From Prorocentrum cordatum (lineage: Eukaryota; Sar; Dinophyceae; Prorocentrales; Prorocentraceae), in contig CAUYUJ010020170.1 in the NCBI GenBank assembly GCA_963575745.1, forward strand, positions 1,533,233-1,597,232: a stretch of 64,000 nucleotides of DNA, read 5' to 3'. Position 1 is the stretch's first letter. Each line of letters opens with the position of its first letter. Of this stretch, positions 20,701-32,129 are shown one piece after another. Under the pieces are notes generated by a model, which saw only the letters and a list, made by a program, of their open reading frames with translations, ran no database searches and was not told the DNA's origin. Made by a program: the position numbers and the translations under genes.

Positions 20701-22439
20701 GGGCCGTACTCAATTAGGCCCCCCCCCCCAGGAGGCCAACATGTGGCCAAAATCGTTGTAAAAACAATGATGTTGGCTTCCTCGTCGAGTCCATCTTGGA
20801 CGCTCCAACCTCTCGCGAAAGGCCCTGTCCAAGTCCAGGGGGAGGGGGGTACCGAAGGGGAAGAAGGGGGTTGGAAGAGGAAACGCCCTAAACGACTCAC
20901 GCCCTAAAGGGCTTGTAGGATTTTTGGGAGGGGATTCTGGGTGGACGGGCGCATCGCAGCATGATTGACGCATCATGGATTGATTATGGTCCCTTTCCTC
21001 GTCATCGTTCTTCCCTCTTCCCTCACTCCCCTAGCTTCCCTCCGTCCTCTGCCTTCCCCTCGTTCCTCCCGGTATCCCGCCTCATGCCTCCCTGTTCCCT
21101 TCCTCCGCTTCTGCGGTTCCTCCTCTCGGTCGCTCTGCCATCCGAGTGCACTCTGTAGAAGGCGCCCGCCTCTGCAGTAAGCAGGCGTTCGACGGGTTGC
21201 ATCGCACGGTGTCCGAAAGAGTGTGGCTGACATGCAGTAAATCACCATTGCAAGGACGCGCGAGTTCATCAGAGTTGTCAATGCATCCGTGCCTGGTCGG
21301 CCCATCAGTGGGCAAATCGTTCGACGTGAAGTGTGATGAAGCCTTGTCAACGCGGACGGCCCCAGGCGTTGCATCTTTATTTCAGTGTGTATCCGGATGA
21401 TTGTGATCATGTGTATCAGTACGTCAATTACGTATACACATTTCAAGATACCAAAGGGGTAGCATATCTACATGTATGCATGCATACAATGACTGTATCA
21501 AGCAAGTGTTGCCCAAATGCGTGGCATACATATGCTTACTTGGCAATTTGCATGACGTTTGTTACGATCCTTGTCGAAACGAGTGCTGCCATCATTGAGT
21601 TGAATTGGACTCCATGCCTGTGCGCCACTATCGTTCGTTCCTTCCTTCAAGAGGACTCTCACGTCGGCACTCCGCTTGGCGATAGTTGAACGACGATATC
21701 ACCATCACACGCCAGGCACCGGATCCAGGGCTAGCACGGCGGCGAGTCAGCCGACGCTAGTGGTTGATCAGTTGCCGCCAAGTTTCGGAATTTAAAACAA
21801 CACACCACGAATCATCACCAGGCCCATTCTGAGACTTGGATTGGTGGAGAGACCCTCCTCTCCTAGGCCAAGAGAGGGTATGCAGTTGTACAGGGCCAGG
21901 GATGGGCCCAGCCAGAGCTGGTGGTGGCAGATTGGCGCCAGTTTCATACCGATACGCAAACATCCGATTACGTTTTCCAAATAGGCTTGCCTACAGAAGC
22001 CCTAGCCCCATGCACATAGAACTGGTCTGTTGCCCCCCTCTCCCCTCTAGTTCACCCTTGCACCGTCAAACGATCCGCGTTGATTCCTCTGTATGCGCAT
22101 GTTTTCCTCGGCTATACGCACGGTTTGCTCTGTATCCGCATGGCTTCCTCTGCTATTCCAGTGGCTTCCTCTGTCTGTATCCACATGGTTCCCTCAGTTA
22201 TTTCATTGGCGTTCTGTGGCTACTCCAGTGGCATTCCAACAATCGTCCGAGAAATCGTCAAACTGAGAAGTAGAGAAAAAGTAGAGCAGAGCACATCAGA
22301 GTAGAGCATGGAAGAGTAGATGAGTAGAGTAGAGATGCACAGTGTAGAGTAGAGTCGAGAATGTTAGAATAAGTTTGGCGAAGGATCCAACCATACGCAA
22401 TTGACAATACCGCAATTGTGAATACCATCTTCGCCCGCG
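20701..22439. other. no recognisable gene; short repeats
   Basis: Less GC-rich sequence without supportable ORFs. About 22085-22205 holds three or four degenerate 30-bp units (CTCTGTATCCGCATGGCTTC), and 22260-22370 holds scattered AGAGTAGAG motifs. Confidence 0.5.
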
Positions 22440-22473
22440 CTCCCTATGTGGCCACCGCTCCCCGCCGGAGCCC

Positions 22474-22656
22474 GACATGCTCAGGAACACGGTCGTGGCC
22501 GTCTTCGCGGTCGCCGACGACGACAAGGACGGCGTCCCTCTCACCGAGGAGCAGAATCAGGAGAGGGCTTTGAGAGCCATGAGGGAGGAGGTGGCGCTGC
22601 ACGTCGACAAGGCGGAGTACGACGCCCATGCGCGGTTGCTGAAGCAGCACAATTTT
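22474..22656 (+). CDS. candidate exon, EF-hand-like
   Basis: The frame reads DMLRNTVVAVFAVADDDKDG, then VPLTEEQNQERALRAMREEV, then ALHVDKAEYDAHARLLKQHN. The segment DDDKDGVPLTEE matches an EF-hand calcium-binding loop (acidic at 1, 3 and 5, Gly at 6, Glu at 12) with a Pro at the usually hydrophobic position 8. Helical segments flank it on both sides as expected. The frame runs into an 88-bp minisatellite immediately downstream, so the 3' limit is uncertain. It is probably an exon or exon relic of an EF-hand protein; only one hand is seen. Confidence 0.5.
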
Positions 22657-23177
22657 GGGGCCACGATCCTCGGGAGGGGTGCGCCCCAATGGCCCAGGAC
22701 CGCCATGCGAACCCTGCCACTGGCGCCTTCAGCGGAGCTCCTGCGGGGCCACGATCCTTGTGAGGGGTGTACCGAAACGGCCCGAGGCCGCCATCCGAGC
22801 CTTGCCATTGGGGCCTTCGGTGGAGCTCCCTATGGGGGTGTGCCGAAATGGCCCGAGGCCGCCATGCGAACCCTGCCACTGGCGCCTTCGGTGGAGCTCC
22901 ATACGGGGCCACGACCCTTGCGAAGGGTGTGCCGAAATGGCCCGAGGCCGCCATGCGAACTCTGCCACTGGGACCTTCGGCGGAGCCCATTGTGGGGCCG
23001 CGATCCTCGTGACGGGCGCACCGAAATGGCCCGAGGCCGCCAAGCGAACCCTGCCAGTGGGGCCTTCGGTGGAGCTCCCCATGGGGCCACGATCCTCGTG
23101 AGGGGTGCGCCGAAATGGCCCGAGGCCGCCATGCGAACCCTGCCAATGGGGCCTTCGGCGGAGCTCCTAATGGGGCC
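22657..23177. repeat. 88-89-bp minisatellite
   Basis: Units start with GGGGCCACGATCCTCGTGAG at 22657, 22745, 22905, 22994, 23083 and 23172. A shortened unit lies between the second and third anchors. The core CCGAAATGGCCCGAGGCCGC is highly conserved between copies. Confidence 0.95.
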
Positions 23178-23216
23178 ACCAAACGCCACATTGGGCGGGT
23201 GAAAGGCAGGGAGTAG

Positions 23217-23385
23217 GGAGGAGGAGGAGGAGGAGGAGGAGGAGAGGAAAAGAGGAGAGGAAAAGAGGAGAGGAAAAGAGGAGAGGAAAAGAGGAGAGGA
23301 GAGGAGAGGAGAGGAGAGGAGAGGAGAGGAGAGGAGAGGAGAGGAGAGGAGCGGAGAGGAGAGGAGAGGAGAGGAGAGGACGCGC
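23217..23385. repeat. GGA / GAGAGGAAAA / GAGAG repeats
   Basis: (GGA)n passes into four AGAGGAGAGGAAA units and then (GAGAG)n pentamers. Confidence 0.95.
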
Positions 23386-23434
23386 GGCACCGTCCCTTCA
23401 AATCGAGGACCCAACACCACAGGATGTTTTGGAA

Positions 23435-23850
23435 AAAGAGTCGAGTAGAGTAAAGTAGAGGAGAGTAGAATTGAGTAGGATTCGGGTAGAACGGGGGTAG
23501 GAGCAGAGTGGAGTAGAGTGTGTTGGGGTAGGGTGGTGCGGGGTAGGGTTGGGAACGGTAGAATAAAGTACGGTAGAGTGCGGTAGATTAGAGCAGAGTA
23601 CGAGTAGAACAGTAGAGTAGAGAAGATGACGATGGACCAGAGTAGCGTAGAGGAGAACGCACTAGAGTAGACTCGAGTAGACTAGGGTAGAGTAGAGTAG
23701 AGTAGAGTAGGGAGTAGAGCATGACATGTGCAGAGTACAGTACGGCAGGGTAGGGTAGAGTAGGGTAGAGCTGAGCAGAGCAGAGTGTGGTAGATGGTAA
23801 AGTAGAGTCGGGTAGGGTAGAGTAGAGTAGAGTGGAATAGAGTCCACCCC
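23435..23850. repeat. (GTAGA)n degenerate pentamer array
   Basis: AGTAGAGTAGAG pentamers with many substitutions over about 400 bp. Confidence 0.9.
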
Positions 23851-24350
23851 AGTCCAGCCGACTCCGGTCCACTCCAGTCAAGTTGACGTCAGTCTTCTGA
23901 TGAATTTGGAGCCCGCGCTGGCTGATATCTTTTGTTCAATCCGCCCGCGGTCCCCAGAGGTAGCCTGGCGTCCCCGATCCATTCGTCAGCACCCAGGCGG
24001 GGCCCAGAACCGGCCCCAAGAGGCCGATCGGTTTCATCGCTGGCCGTCGTGGGCGGAAGACGCATCCATATCTACAGCGTCGCGGGCCCGGCCCTTGCGC
24101 CGCGCACCCGTGGACACGGGGCGTTTGTTCGCAGATGCCCCGCGGGGAAAGCATCCATGCAGCCGCGTACCCACGGGATCGCGCCCTGGAGTCCAGACCG
24201 CAATGGCGTTGACATCGATACAGTCCAGACCCTGAAAGAAGGACAGCCTGGGATTCTGGAGGGGCTGGGGTTTGCGGGCCGTTCGTCGTGGAGCCTGCTC
24301 ATGATGCGTTCATTGTGGTAACACGATCGCTGTACGTTCGCTGCTCGTGA

Positions 24351-24510
24351 AATCTGTGGCCCAGCTGTCGCCAGGGCGCGGAGCGGCACCTGGCGGACAT
24401 GGCGGGCCTCTTCACCGCGCATGCGGGCTGCAGCTTCCCATCCGGCGAGCCTTACCTGGGCCCGGTGCCCAGCGGCCGTTGCTCGCTCTGCGTTCACGGG
24501 GCAGGGGGGA
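24351..24510 (+). CDS. candidate exon, Cys/His-rich
   Basis: After CAGCTGTCGCCAG an open frame reads GAERHLADMAGLFTAHAGCS, then FPSGEPYLGPVPSGRCSLCVHG. Residues H, H, C, C, C, H are spaced in a way that could bind metal, but no family is recognised. GGA-rich repeat sequence follows. It could equally be the 5' part of a longer ORF starting at ATG 24399. The codon-like quality contrasts with the repeats around it. Confidence 0.35.
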
Positions 24511-24964
24511 AGGAGCAGGAGGAGGTGGAGGAGAGATCGGGTTTCCAGGAAATTCAAGCATGGAGAAAGGCACGCGAATTAGCAACGGGCCCTTTTCCTG
24601 TACAAAGTCGACGCGCTCCTTCGCCAAATGCGGGGGCACCAGCTCCATCTTTCCCCGGGGCGTCTCCCCTGATCCGTGTCAGCGTGTGCCCGACATGTGG
24701 AGCAGGGGAAGGGGAGGAGGGGGCAGGTAGAGAGGAGGACGAGGTGGACGGTACTCGTGCCCTCCCTAGTGAAGCGGTAAGGAGGAGGAGGCAGGAGATG
24801 AGAAGGAGGCCCAGTGCAAACCCAAGACGCATCAACCATGTTGCAATAAACCCTCCCTCCAAGTTCCCTCTTCTGGGCCCCTACAAGAGTCTGTTTTCAT
24901 GGCAGGACGTGCACCATCGGAAGGCAAACATTTCAGAATCCTTATGGGGGCCAAAACACCGTTC

Positions 24965-25475
24965 ATGGGATTCCAACGCCGCGAATCAACGCGACTGTTG
25001 CGTTCTGGTGACCCTAAATTGTGCTAGAACACCGTGATTAGGAATTGAACGTTGCGAATCCACGTGACTGCTGCGTCCTGACAATCCCAAATCGTGCAGG
25101 AGATTATTCCTGGGACTTCAACCACGCTCCTTCAAAAATTGCTGCAAACGACGAATGAGCGCGGCGACAAAACGAGAGCCACAGTTTGAAAAGGGACGGC
25201 CCCCATTCATTGAAACTGCTGCAAACGTTTAAGACGAATGCACGCGGCCCTAAAGCGAGAGCCGCATTTTCAGAACGGCCCGTCCTTGGTCCTTCAAGTT
25301 GTTGCAAACGTTTCAGACGAATGAGCGTGGCGCTTGGGTGAAAGCCACATTTTGAAAACGACCCGCCTCCATCCCTGAAACCGCTGCAAAACTTCAAGGC
25401 GAATGCTCGGGGCCCTGATGCGAGAGCCACAGTTTGAAAACGGCCCGCCCTCCTTCCTTGAAGCTGCCGCACTTG
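24965..25475 (+). repeat. left arm of large inverted repeat arrays
   Basis: Two kinds of tandem units lie in order. First come about two units of roughly 70 bp (CGAATCAACGCGACTGTTGC, then GTTCTGGTGACCCTAAATTG) at 24965-25110. Then come about four units of 77-83 bp anchored by GCTGCAAACG at 25141, 25218, 25301 and 25383, each with GAGAGCCACAGTTTGAAAA-like text. Both reappear in reverse order and reverse complement at 27715-28290. Confidence 0.85.
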
Positions 25476-25479
25476 TGAA

Positions 25480-27320
25480 GCTCTGGGCCCATAGATGGGA
25501 AGTCTCAGACAAAACGCCCAGCCCGCCCTACCGACACGTCTGGGGGTGCGGCAGGGAGCAGCTGTTTGTGAGGAAAAGGGGCGGAGGTGGAGTAGGAGGA
25601 GGAGTAGGAGGAGGAGGAGGAGGAGGAGGAGCAGGAGGAGGAGCAGGAGGAGGACGGGGAGGAACAGGTTGCGCCTCGCACGCCCAGGCACCACGGAGAA
25701 AACCGTGGGCCTCTCCGCCAGCCCACAGACAGCGAGGCCTCGTGGCCTCTCGGCGGACACGGCGCGCTCGCGCACCGCAGTGGGTGGCGCCCCCGACGAT
25801 GCACGGGAGCCGCGCGCCGAGGATTGTTTTTGTGACTCTGCGCGGAAGCGGTCCGCCTGTCTCTTTGGCAGGCGCGTTCCGCAAGGGCAGGGCGGCTCCA
25901 AGATCGCACGCGACGCGGCGCTCATCATTCTCTCTCTCTCTCTCTCTCTATCTTTCTCCCCAGGCTCCGTCGCGATGCGAGGCCACGGTGCAGTGCAGAA
26001 GAGAGGAGGCGGAGGAGGAGGAGGAGGAGGAGGAGAGGGATAGCTTGAGAAGCTCCCAAGGTGGCCGAGGACACTCCAAGGAGGGGAGTGGCGCTTGGCT
26101 GCCAGCTGCAGCCGCAGCTAGGTCCTGGGTCGTGACAAGTGGAGGAAATGCAAGTGGGCAAACCAACGTCGTAGGCATACGACCAGGCTCCTCCCCCCCT
26201 CCGAGGCATCCTCCAGCATTCGGTTTAAAATCCGTTGCCCCCGTGCTCCCGACCCCTTCCCCGGGGGTGTTGTTCGCCCCAGGTCCATGTTTGCTGGCCC
26301 TGGGGCCCGATAGCGGGCCCGAGATGCCGAAATCCAGGAAAATAGCCACAGTGCAAAAGTCATATCGACGGAGTTACGGCCCCTTTTCTGCCTCCTCCCT
26401 CCCTCTCTCGGGTGCATCCCGCACCTTGCGATCGGACATCAGATTTCTCTGCCGTATGATAAGGCTTGCTGGCCAAGGACTGCAGGGCGAGAAGGGAGGA
26501 AGAGAGAGAGAGAGAAGGAAAGGACGAAGTGGAAGAGTACGAGGAGAGCGTGGATGAGGAGATGGAGCTGAAGGGAGTGTAGGAGGATAAGGTTGAGTAG
26601 GAAGCAGAGGAGGAGAGGACGAGGAGGATAACAGTGAGGAGGCGGCGGAGGAGGGGGAAGAGTTGGCGGATGAGAATAGTAAGAGGCAAGAAGAGGAAGA
26701 GGAGGCGGCGGAGGAGGAGGAGGAGTATACCAGCTTGCGGCGAAAGCCGTGACGAGGAGCTGAGGTCATTGGGAGATGTGGGATGCGGTTGTGGGCAGCA
26801 TGCAGGATTAGCAAGCGCTGGCCGCTCCCGGCGTATGGTGCCGAGGACGCGCCGAGAGTGCTCGCCAGGTGTGGTGCCTGCCCGAGCCAGGACGTGCTAT
26901 TTCTGCCCCTCGAAGGGAGCTATAACAGCGTCTCTCAATGCCCACCCTTGGCTTCACGAGGGCAGTACTAACTGCACTATTTAGGCCCGAGCGTGGGCCG
27001 GACCACAGGATGGGAGGAATTGGAATGCAGCCAGGGAACCCCGCCTGACCCATCCGATTCCTGGAGGAACCTGAGTAAGCACCAGTGCCAGAGTGCAAGC
27101 ACAGCTTGGAAAGAAAAGACGAAAACTCCCCCACTCCTCTCCCATCCACCCCATGCCTTTTACCTTGCCTCCCACCTCCCCCCCCGTCTTCCCGCGCTCC
27201 CTCCCGCTCCCTGGAGCTCCCCACCCCGCAGGCCCCATCCCCCGAGAGACCAGGAGAGAGCCTCCCCCGCTCACGACCCCCCGCTCACGACCCCCCCTGG
27301 CGGGGGCCCGGCGCCCGCAG
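25480..27320. other. interior between inverted arrays
   Basis: Contains GGA runs (25585-25665; 26000-26035; 26615-26735) and a CT tract (25928-25950) ending CTTTCTCCCCAG. Three blocks of unique GC-rich sequence are also present. The 25690-25925 block reads open in one frame (REPRAEDCFCDSARKRSACL) just before the CT tract, but no domain is recognised. No transposase-like motif was found. Confidence 0.5.
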
Positions 27321-27371
27321 GAGCTGGAGGACAGGGCCCGCACGTGGACCAGCCTGCGCTGGCTGAACTGA
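27321..27371 (+). CDS. candidate terminal exon
   Basis: A pyrimidine-rich region ends GGCGCCCGCAG, then the frame ELEDRARTWTSLRWLN runs to TGA at 27369-27371. The charged, Trp-containing peptide followed by a stop looks like the last exon of a gene on the + strand. The evidence is short and no upstream exon is assigned. Confidence 0.35.
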   Translation, partial: ELEDRARTWTSLRWLN

Positions 27372-27495
27372 GCCACCGCCCTGCCCCCCCTTCCGAGGCG
27401 TCGAGGGCCGTGCCCCAGCCGCGGGAAAAGAGACGGCCTCCAGCCGCAACGAGCCACGAGGGAAGCGTGGCCCTGGACCCCAGGGATGGCATCAG

Positions 27496-27612
27496 CTCCT
27501 CTTCCTCCTCCTCCTCCTCCTCCTCCTCCTCCTTCTCCTCCTCCTCCTCCTCCTCCTCCTCAGTATCCTCCTCCTCGTCCTCCTCTTCCTCCTCCTCCTC
27601 CGCCTCCTCCAT
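27496..27612. repeat. (TCC)n microsatellite
   Basis: TCC/CTC tract with a few T and GTA interruptions. Confidence 0.95.
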
Positions 27613-27714
27613 TCCGTGTTCTGATAAATAGCGTGTTTTTGTCGCACCCCGAGGCAAGTTTTCAGGGCGCGCTGGGCGTTTCGCTTGAGACCTCCTAATC
27701 ACGTGTGGCCTTGA

Positions 27715-28290
27715 AGCTCAAACAATGGCAACAGTTACACAGATGGAGGGCCTGTGGCGTTCAAAGTGTGGCTCTCGTCTTTGCGCCGCGCACATGCGTT
27801 TTGAGACTTCGAAAGGGTTTCACGGGTTGAGGGATGGTCGGTTTCAAAAATATGTTCTCGCTTTTGCGCCGCGCGTATCCATTTTAAACAGTTGCAAGAG
27901 TTTCACGGATTGGAGCGGGTCGTTTTCAAAATGTGGTTATGGTTTTAGCGCCGCGTACATTCGTTGTTTGAAATTGTAAGAGGTTATTGAATTGAGGGCG
28001 GCTCTTTTTCAAAATGTGGCTCTCGCCTCAGCGCCGTGTACATTCGCTTGTAAGCAGTTGCAAGAGTTCCATGGGTTCCCATGATCAACGTGCCTGAACT
28101 TGTGTTTTGCAACGATTCAGGATTTATTAGGGTGCAACTGTGATGTTGATTCGCAGTGCTGAAGTCCGAGGAATGGCGCTCTGGCACGATTCAGGATCGT
28201 CAAGACGCAGCACTCAGGTTGATCCGTAGCGCTGGAGTCCCCAGAACAATGGTTTGGCATGCTTCAGGGTCTTCAAACAATAGTTGTTCA
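27715..28290 (-). repeat. right arm of large inverted repeat arrays
   Basis: Four 82-84-bp units anchored by GCGCCGCG at 27782, 27866 and 27948 and by a GCGCCGTG variant at 28031. Each carries TCAAAATGTGGCTCTCG-like text, the reverse complement of the left-arm unit. Then at about 28085-28290 come two units with GACGCAGCACTCAGGTTGAT-like text, matching the left arm's outer units in reverse complement. The mirrored order makes the pair one inverted repeat with an interior of about 2.2 kb. Confidence 0.85.
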
Positions 28291-28414
28291 ACGAGGTATT
28301 TCGTTCCCTCGGTGGCAATGAACCGGTGTAGGCGCATATGAAGAGGGAGTTTGGAGGGAGGGTGTATTTCAAAAACGTTGATGACCCTTGGGTTTACATT
28401 GGTCCTTTCCTCCT

Positions 28415-28793
28415 CATCATCCTGCCCTCCTCCTCCTGCTCCTCCCCCTCCTCCTCCTCCTCCCTCTTCTCCTCACATTCCCTCTTCTTCTCATCTTCCT
28501 CCTCCTCCTCTTCCTCCTTCACCTCCTCCTCTTCTTCCTCCTTCACCTCCTCCTCCTCCTCCTCCTCCTTCACCTCCTGCTCATCCTTCACCTCCTCCTC
28601 CTCCTTCTCCCTATCCTCCTCCCTCTTCTCCTCCTCCTCGTCCTCATCCTCCTTCTCATCCTCCTCATCATCAGCAGCAGCATCATCAGAATCTTCATCC
28701 TCATCAGCAGCATCGTCAGCAGCATCATCAGCAGCGTCCTCGTCATCCTCGTCATCATCAGCATCAGCAGCATCATCAGCAGCAGCGGCCTCG

Positions 28794-28862
<69 letters not shown>

Positions 28863-28957
28863 GCAGCGTCATCAGCATCATCACCATCATCATCATCATC
28901 ATCATCATCATCACCATCAGCATCAGCAGCATCATCATCATCCTCATCCTCGTCCTC
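28415..28957. repeat. compound TCC / ATC-CAG microsatellite
   Basis: (TCC)n with CTTCACCTCC interruptions passes into (ATC)n with CAG triplets. Confidence 0.95.
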
Positions 28958-29153
28958 ATGTTCATCCTCATCATCCGCCTCCGCCTCCTCATTCCTTTTC
29001 CTCCGCTACCCCGCCTCCCCTGCCTCCTCCTCCTCCTCCTCCTCCGCCTCCTCCTCCTTCTCGCCCGTCCTCGCGCCTGTCGTGGGTCCTCCTCGCGCTC
29101 CGCCTTCAGTGCCGGGGCCCTCTGCGCGCGGTCGAAGTGGGGGGGGCGGGGGC

Positions 29154-29188
29154 ATGGCGGCGGCGGCCGCGCCGCCCCTGCTGGACAG
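29154..29188 (+). CDS. candidate first exon, copy 1
   Basis: ATG opens MAAAAAPPLLDR and is cut by CTGGACAG|GTGGGA, a good 5' splice donor. The same 35-nt ORF plus donor is preserved in the duplicate at 30090-30124 although the flanks have diverged. It could be a start exon of a gene family or a conserved GC-rich chance frame. Confidence 0.3.
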
Positions 29189-30089
29189 GTGGGAGGATCC
29201 TCGCGCCCGACTTCTCCTCTCTCCTTATCCATCTCCTTGTCCTCCTCCTCCTCGTCCTCCTCCTCCTCATCCTCATCCTGTCCTCCTCCTCCTCCTCCTC
29301 CTCCTCCTCCTCCCCCTCCTCCTCCTCCTTATCCTGCTCCTCCTCCTCCTCCACCACCTCCCCCTCATCCTTCACCTCCTCCTTCTCCTCCTCCTTCTCC
29401 TCCTCCTCATCCCTATCCTCCTCCCTCTTCTCCTCCTGCCCTCCTCCTTCCCATCGTCCTCCTCCTCATCATCGTCATCATCAGCAGCAGCATTGTCGTA
29501 ATCCTCATCCCCATCTGCAGCATCGTCAGCAGCATCATCATCAGCATCCTCGCCATCCTCGTCATCATCAGCATCATCATCATCATCAGCAGCATCGTCA
29601 TCATCAATGTCATCATCAGCATCATCATCAGCATCATCAGGATCATCAGCATAAGTACCACCATCATCAGCAGCAGCAGCAGCATCAGGATCAGCATTAG
29701 CATTATCAGTTTCAGCATTAGCATCATCATCATCATCACCATCTGCATCAGCATTATCAGCATCACCATCATCAGCATCACCATCATCATCACCATCAGA
29801 ATCGTCATCATCAGCATCATCATAATCAGCAGCAGCAGCATCATCATCATCCTCATTATCGTCCTCATGTTCATCCTCATCATCCGCCTCCGCCTCCGCC
29901 TCTGGCTCCGCCTCCTCATTCCTTTTCCTAGGCTACCCCGCCTCCTCCGCCTCCTCCTCCTCCTCCTCGTCCTCCTCCTCCGCCTCCTCCTGCTTCTCGC
30001 CCGTCCTCGCGCCTGTCGTGGGTCCTCCTCGCGCTCCGCCGTCAGTGCCGGGGCCCTCTGCGCGCGGTCGGCGGGGGGGGGGCGGGGGC

Positions 30090-30124
30090 ATGGCGGCGGC
30101 GGCCGCGCCGCCCCTGCTGGACAG
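30090..30124 (+). CDS. candidate first exon, copy 2
   Basis: Identical 35-nt frame MAAAAAPPLLDR followed by the donor-like GTGGAA. The next codons differ from copy 1 (KEDRR versus EDPRA). Confidence 0.3.
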
Positions 30125-30189
30125 GTGGAAGGAGGATCGCCGCGCCCGACTTCTCCTCTCTCCTTCTCCATCTCGTTTTCCTCCTCCTC

Positions 30190-31270
30190 CTCCTCGTCCT
30201 CCTCCTCCTCCTTCACCTCCTCCCCCTCGTCCTTGTCATCGTCCTCCTCCTCCCCGCTCCTATGCACTGGATTGGGGTGTCTTGAATCTACTGTTCAAAA
30301 ATTGTCAGCACCGATGGGCATTCAGTTGTGCTTTCTGGAGGCTCTGCAGTGCGCAACGCCTTCTGGAGTTTAAGAAGAGTCAAGTCAACTGCACCATCCT
30401 CTGAGATTTCCAGCGCGCTTGGCTCTCAAGACCGTCCGCGATGAGCCCGAGGAGTCATCCCATCTCCTCGTCGCCGCCCTCCTCGTGCGCCATCCCGCTC
30501 GGGGTGGGGGCGGGGGGGGAGCGGGCGGGCTCCGCGGAGCCTCCAGGGCCGCTGTGCTTCTCGTCCGTCCCCCCCAAGCCCCCCAACGCCACACCCACTG
30601 GATGAGGCGGTACGTCATCCCCCCGTGCCGCTCCGCATCCAGGGGAGCTCGGCTGCGCGTGCCCATCGCTCGCTGAAAGCGGGGGGCAGTGGCCGAAGTG
30701 CCAACCGATCGAACTCACACACGTGCTTTTTTGTCGCGGCGGCGAGAGTCCTCGCCGCGTTCGAAGGCAGACGTCGGATGCACGTGGCCGCATCGGGCAC
30801 GGCGGGCGGCGGGAGGGGAAGGGTGCGCTCGAGAAGGGAGGGGAGCACGCTCAGAACGTGAGGTCCTTGTGCGTGAATGCCGCAGTGCGCGCACAACGGG
30901 GAGGTGCCAGCCCGTGCAGGAGCGGAGCTCGTGGCGGGAAGACCACAGCCATCGGAATCACACGCCGGGGGTGCCGCGGTCGGCCCTGTGGGATGATTCA
31001 CGCCGAGTTGGGCGGGGCCTGGGGCCCCGCAGGGGCCCACAATCCTGGTGTTCCCCCCTTTCGCCCTTCGGGGCAGCGCCGACGTCGAGAACTTCTGCCC
31101 GCGCGCACGGATTGATGGATCCCCTGGTTCCGACACCCTTCAGGGCGCCTTCTTCACTTCAGGGGTCGAGTGATGTTTCCTGTTCTTTCCTTTTCACGGG
31201 GCGGGCAGAAACCGGATATACGTCCGACACCTTCCTGTTTCGAGTTTCCGCCCACTTGTTTTGAACGATG
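30190..31270. other. no recognisable gene
   Basis: After a TCC tail the sequence is unique and GC-rich. A 54-codon Ser/Pro-rich frame at 30440-30604 is the only ORF of note and has no domain. Confidence 0.5.
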
Positions 31271-31274
31271 GGTA

Positions 31275-31400
31275 CAAGTGTGGCCCTTCGCTGGAGTGAC
31301 CTTCGGTGCGTGCCCACGGGGGTCCCCCCAGCACTGGCCCGCGCGCTCGGAACCGGCCCCAGTCATCGTGTCCCTTCAGGTCCCCTCTGGCTGACCCTGG
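31275..31400. repeat. dispersed repeat D, copy 2
   Basis: GTGGCCCTTCGCTGGAGTGA and the following GGGGGTCCCCCCAGC stretch match 2580-2700. Confidence 0.65.
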
Positions 31401-31464
31401 TTGGGGAGAGGCCCCCCCTCCAGAGCCGCTCACGCTGGCAGCATCGATGGCGCATCAATGACGA

Positions 31465-31578
31465 GGAGGGCCGAGTCGAGGCTCGAGCAGCGAGGATAAA
31501 AACCCGAGGATCGAAGATCGAGAATCGAGGCTCGCGCATCGAGGATCACCGCCCGAGGATCGAGGACCGAGGCTCCCT
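31465..31578. repeat. GAGGATCGA minisatellite
   Basis: Degenerate 8-18-bp units GAGGATCGA / GAGGCTCG in tandem. Confidence 0.85.
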
Positions 31579-32125
31579 CCGATGGCCCAGGCGTGGGGGG
31601 GGACCAGGCCTGGGCCCGCGGCGTGGCCTCGGCGGACTGTCGGGCCTGGACTGCGGTGGAGACCCATGCCAGGAAGCACCCCGCCTGCCTCCGGGGTGCC
31701 CCAGGTACCGATGGCTCTGCGACGAGAAGCGCTCCCAAGCCCGAAACTCAAAGGACGTCCTGGGGTCTCAGGGTTGGGTTTCGTGTGGGAGGTTTCTTGT
31801 GGTCGATCCCCGACTGCAGCGAGACCCGGGGTCAGCCCGTCCTTGCTCGCCACGCCCGAAATCCAGCCACGAGCGAGCCCAGGCTGCCAGCGTCGCGAGT
31901 CGTTGCGGGCGTCCCCCTGGCAGCTCGACTTCTGGGACCGCTTCGGGGCCCCAGGACAGTGAAAAGTCGGCGCGCGGCGAAACATCTGTCTGGGTGGCGG
32001 GTCGAAAGATCATGGGATCACGTCGGAGTGTGACATTGTCCCACGGTATCAGCTCCAGCAAGGCCCAAATGGTCTCCAGAGCACCCCATCCACGAGGCCA
32101 GAGGGCCCCAGGGAGTCCAGAGTGG
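31579..32125. other. no recognisable gene
   Basis: GC-rich unique sequence, with frames open on both strands but no motif. Confidence 0.5.
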
Positions 32126-32129
32126 CCTG

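Larger units (their letters stand above)
28958..30185. repeat. about 910-935-bp segmental duplication
   Basis: Blocks 28958-29240 and 29866-30185 share CATGTTCATCCTCATCATCC, CTCATTCCTTTTCCT, GCCCGTCCTCGCGCCTGTCG, GTGCCGGGGCCCTCTGCGCG and the GC-rich ATG-containing segment. TCC and ATC/CAG microsatellite fills the space between them. Confidence 0.9.

Noticed and set aside
28388-30373. 661-codon plus-strand open frame rich in Ser, Ile, Leu and Pro
   Set aside because: It is a translation of TCC, ATC and CAG microsatellites; all three frames are equally open and composition follows the repeat.
30440-30604. 54-codon Ser/Pro-rich ORF starting MSPRSHPISS
   Set aside because: Composition alone cannot separate it from chance, and there are no splice or homology clues.
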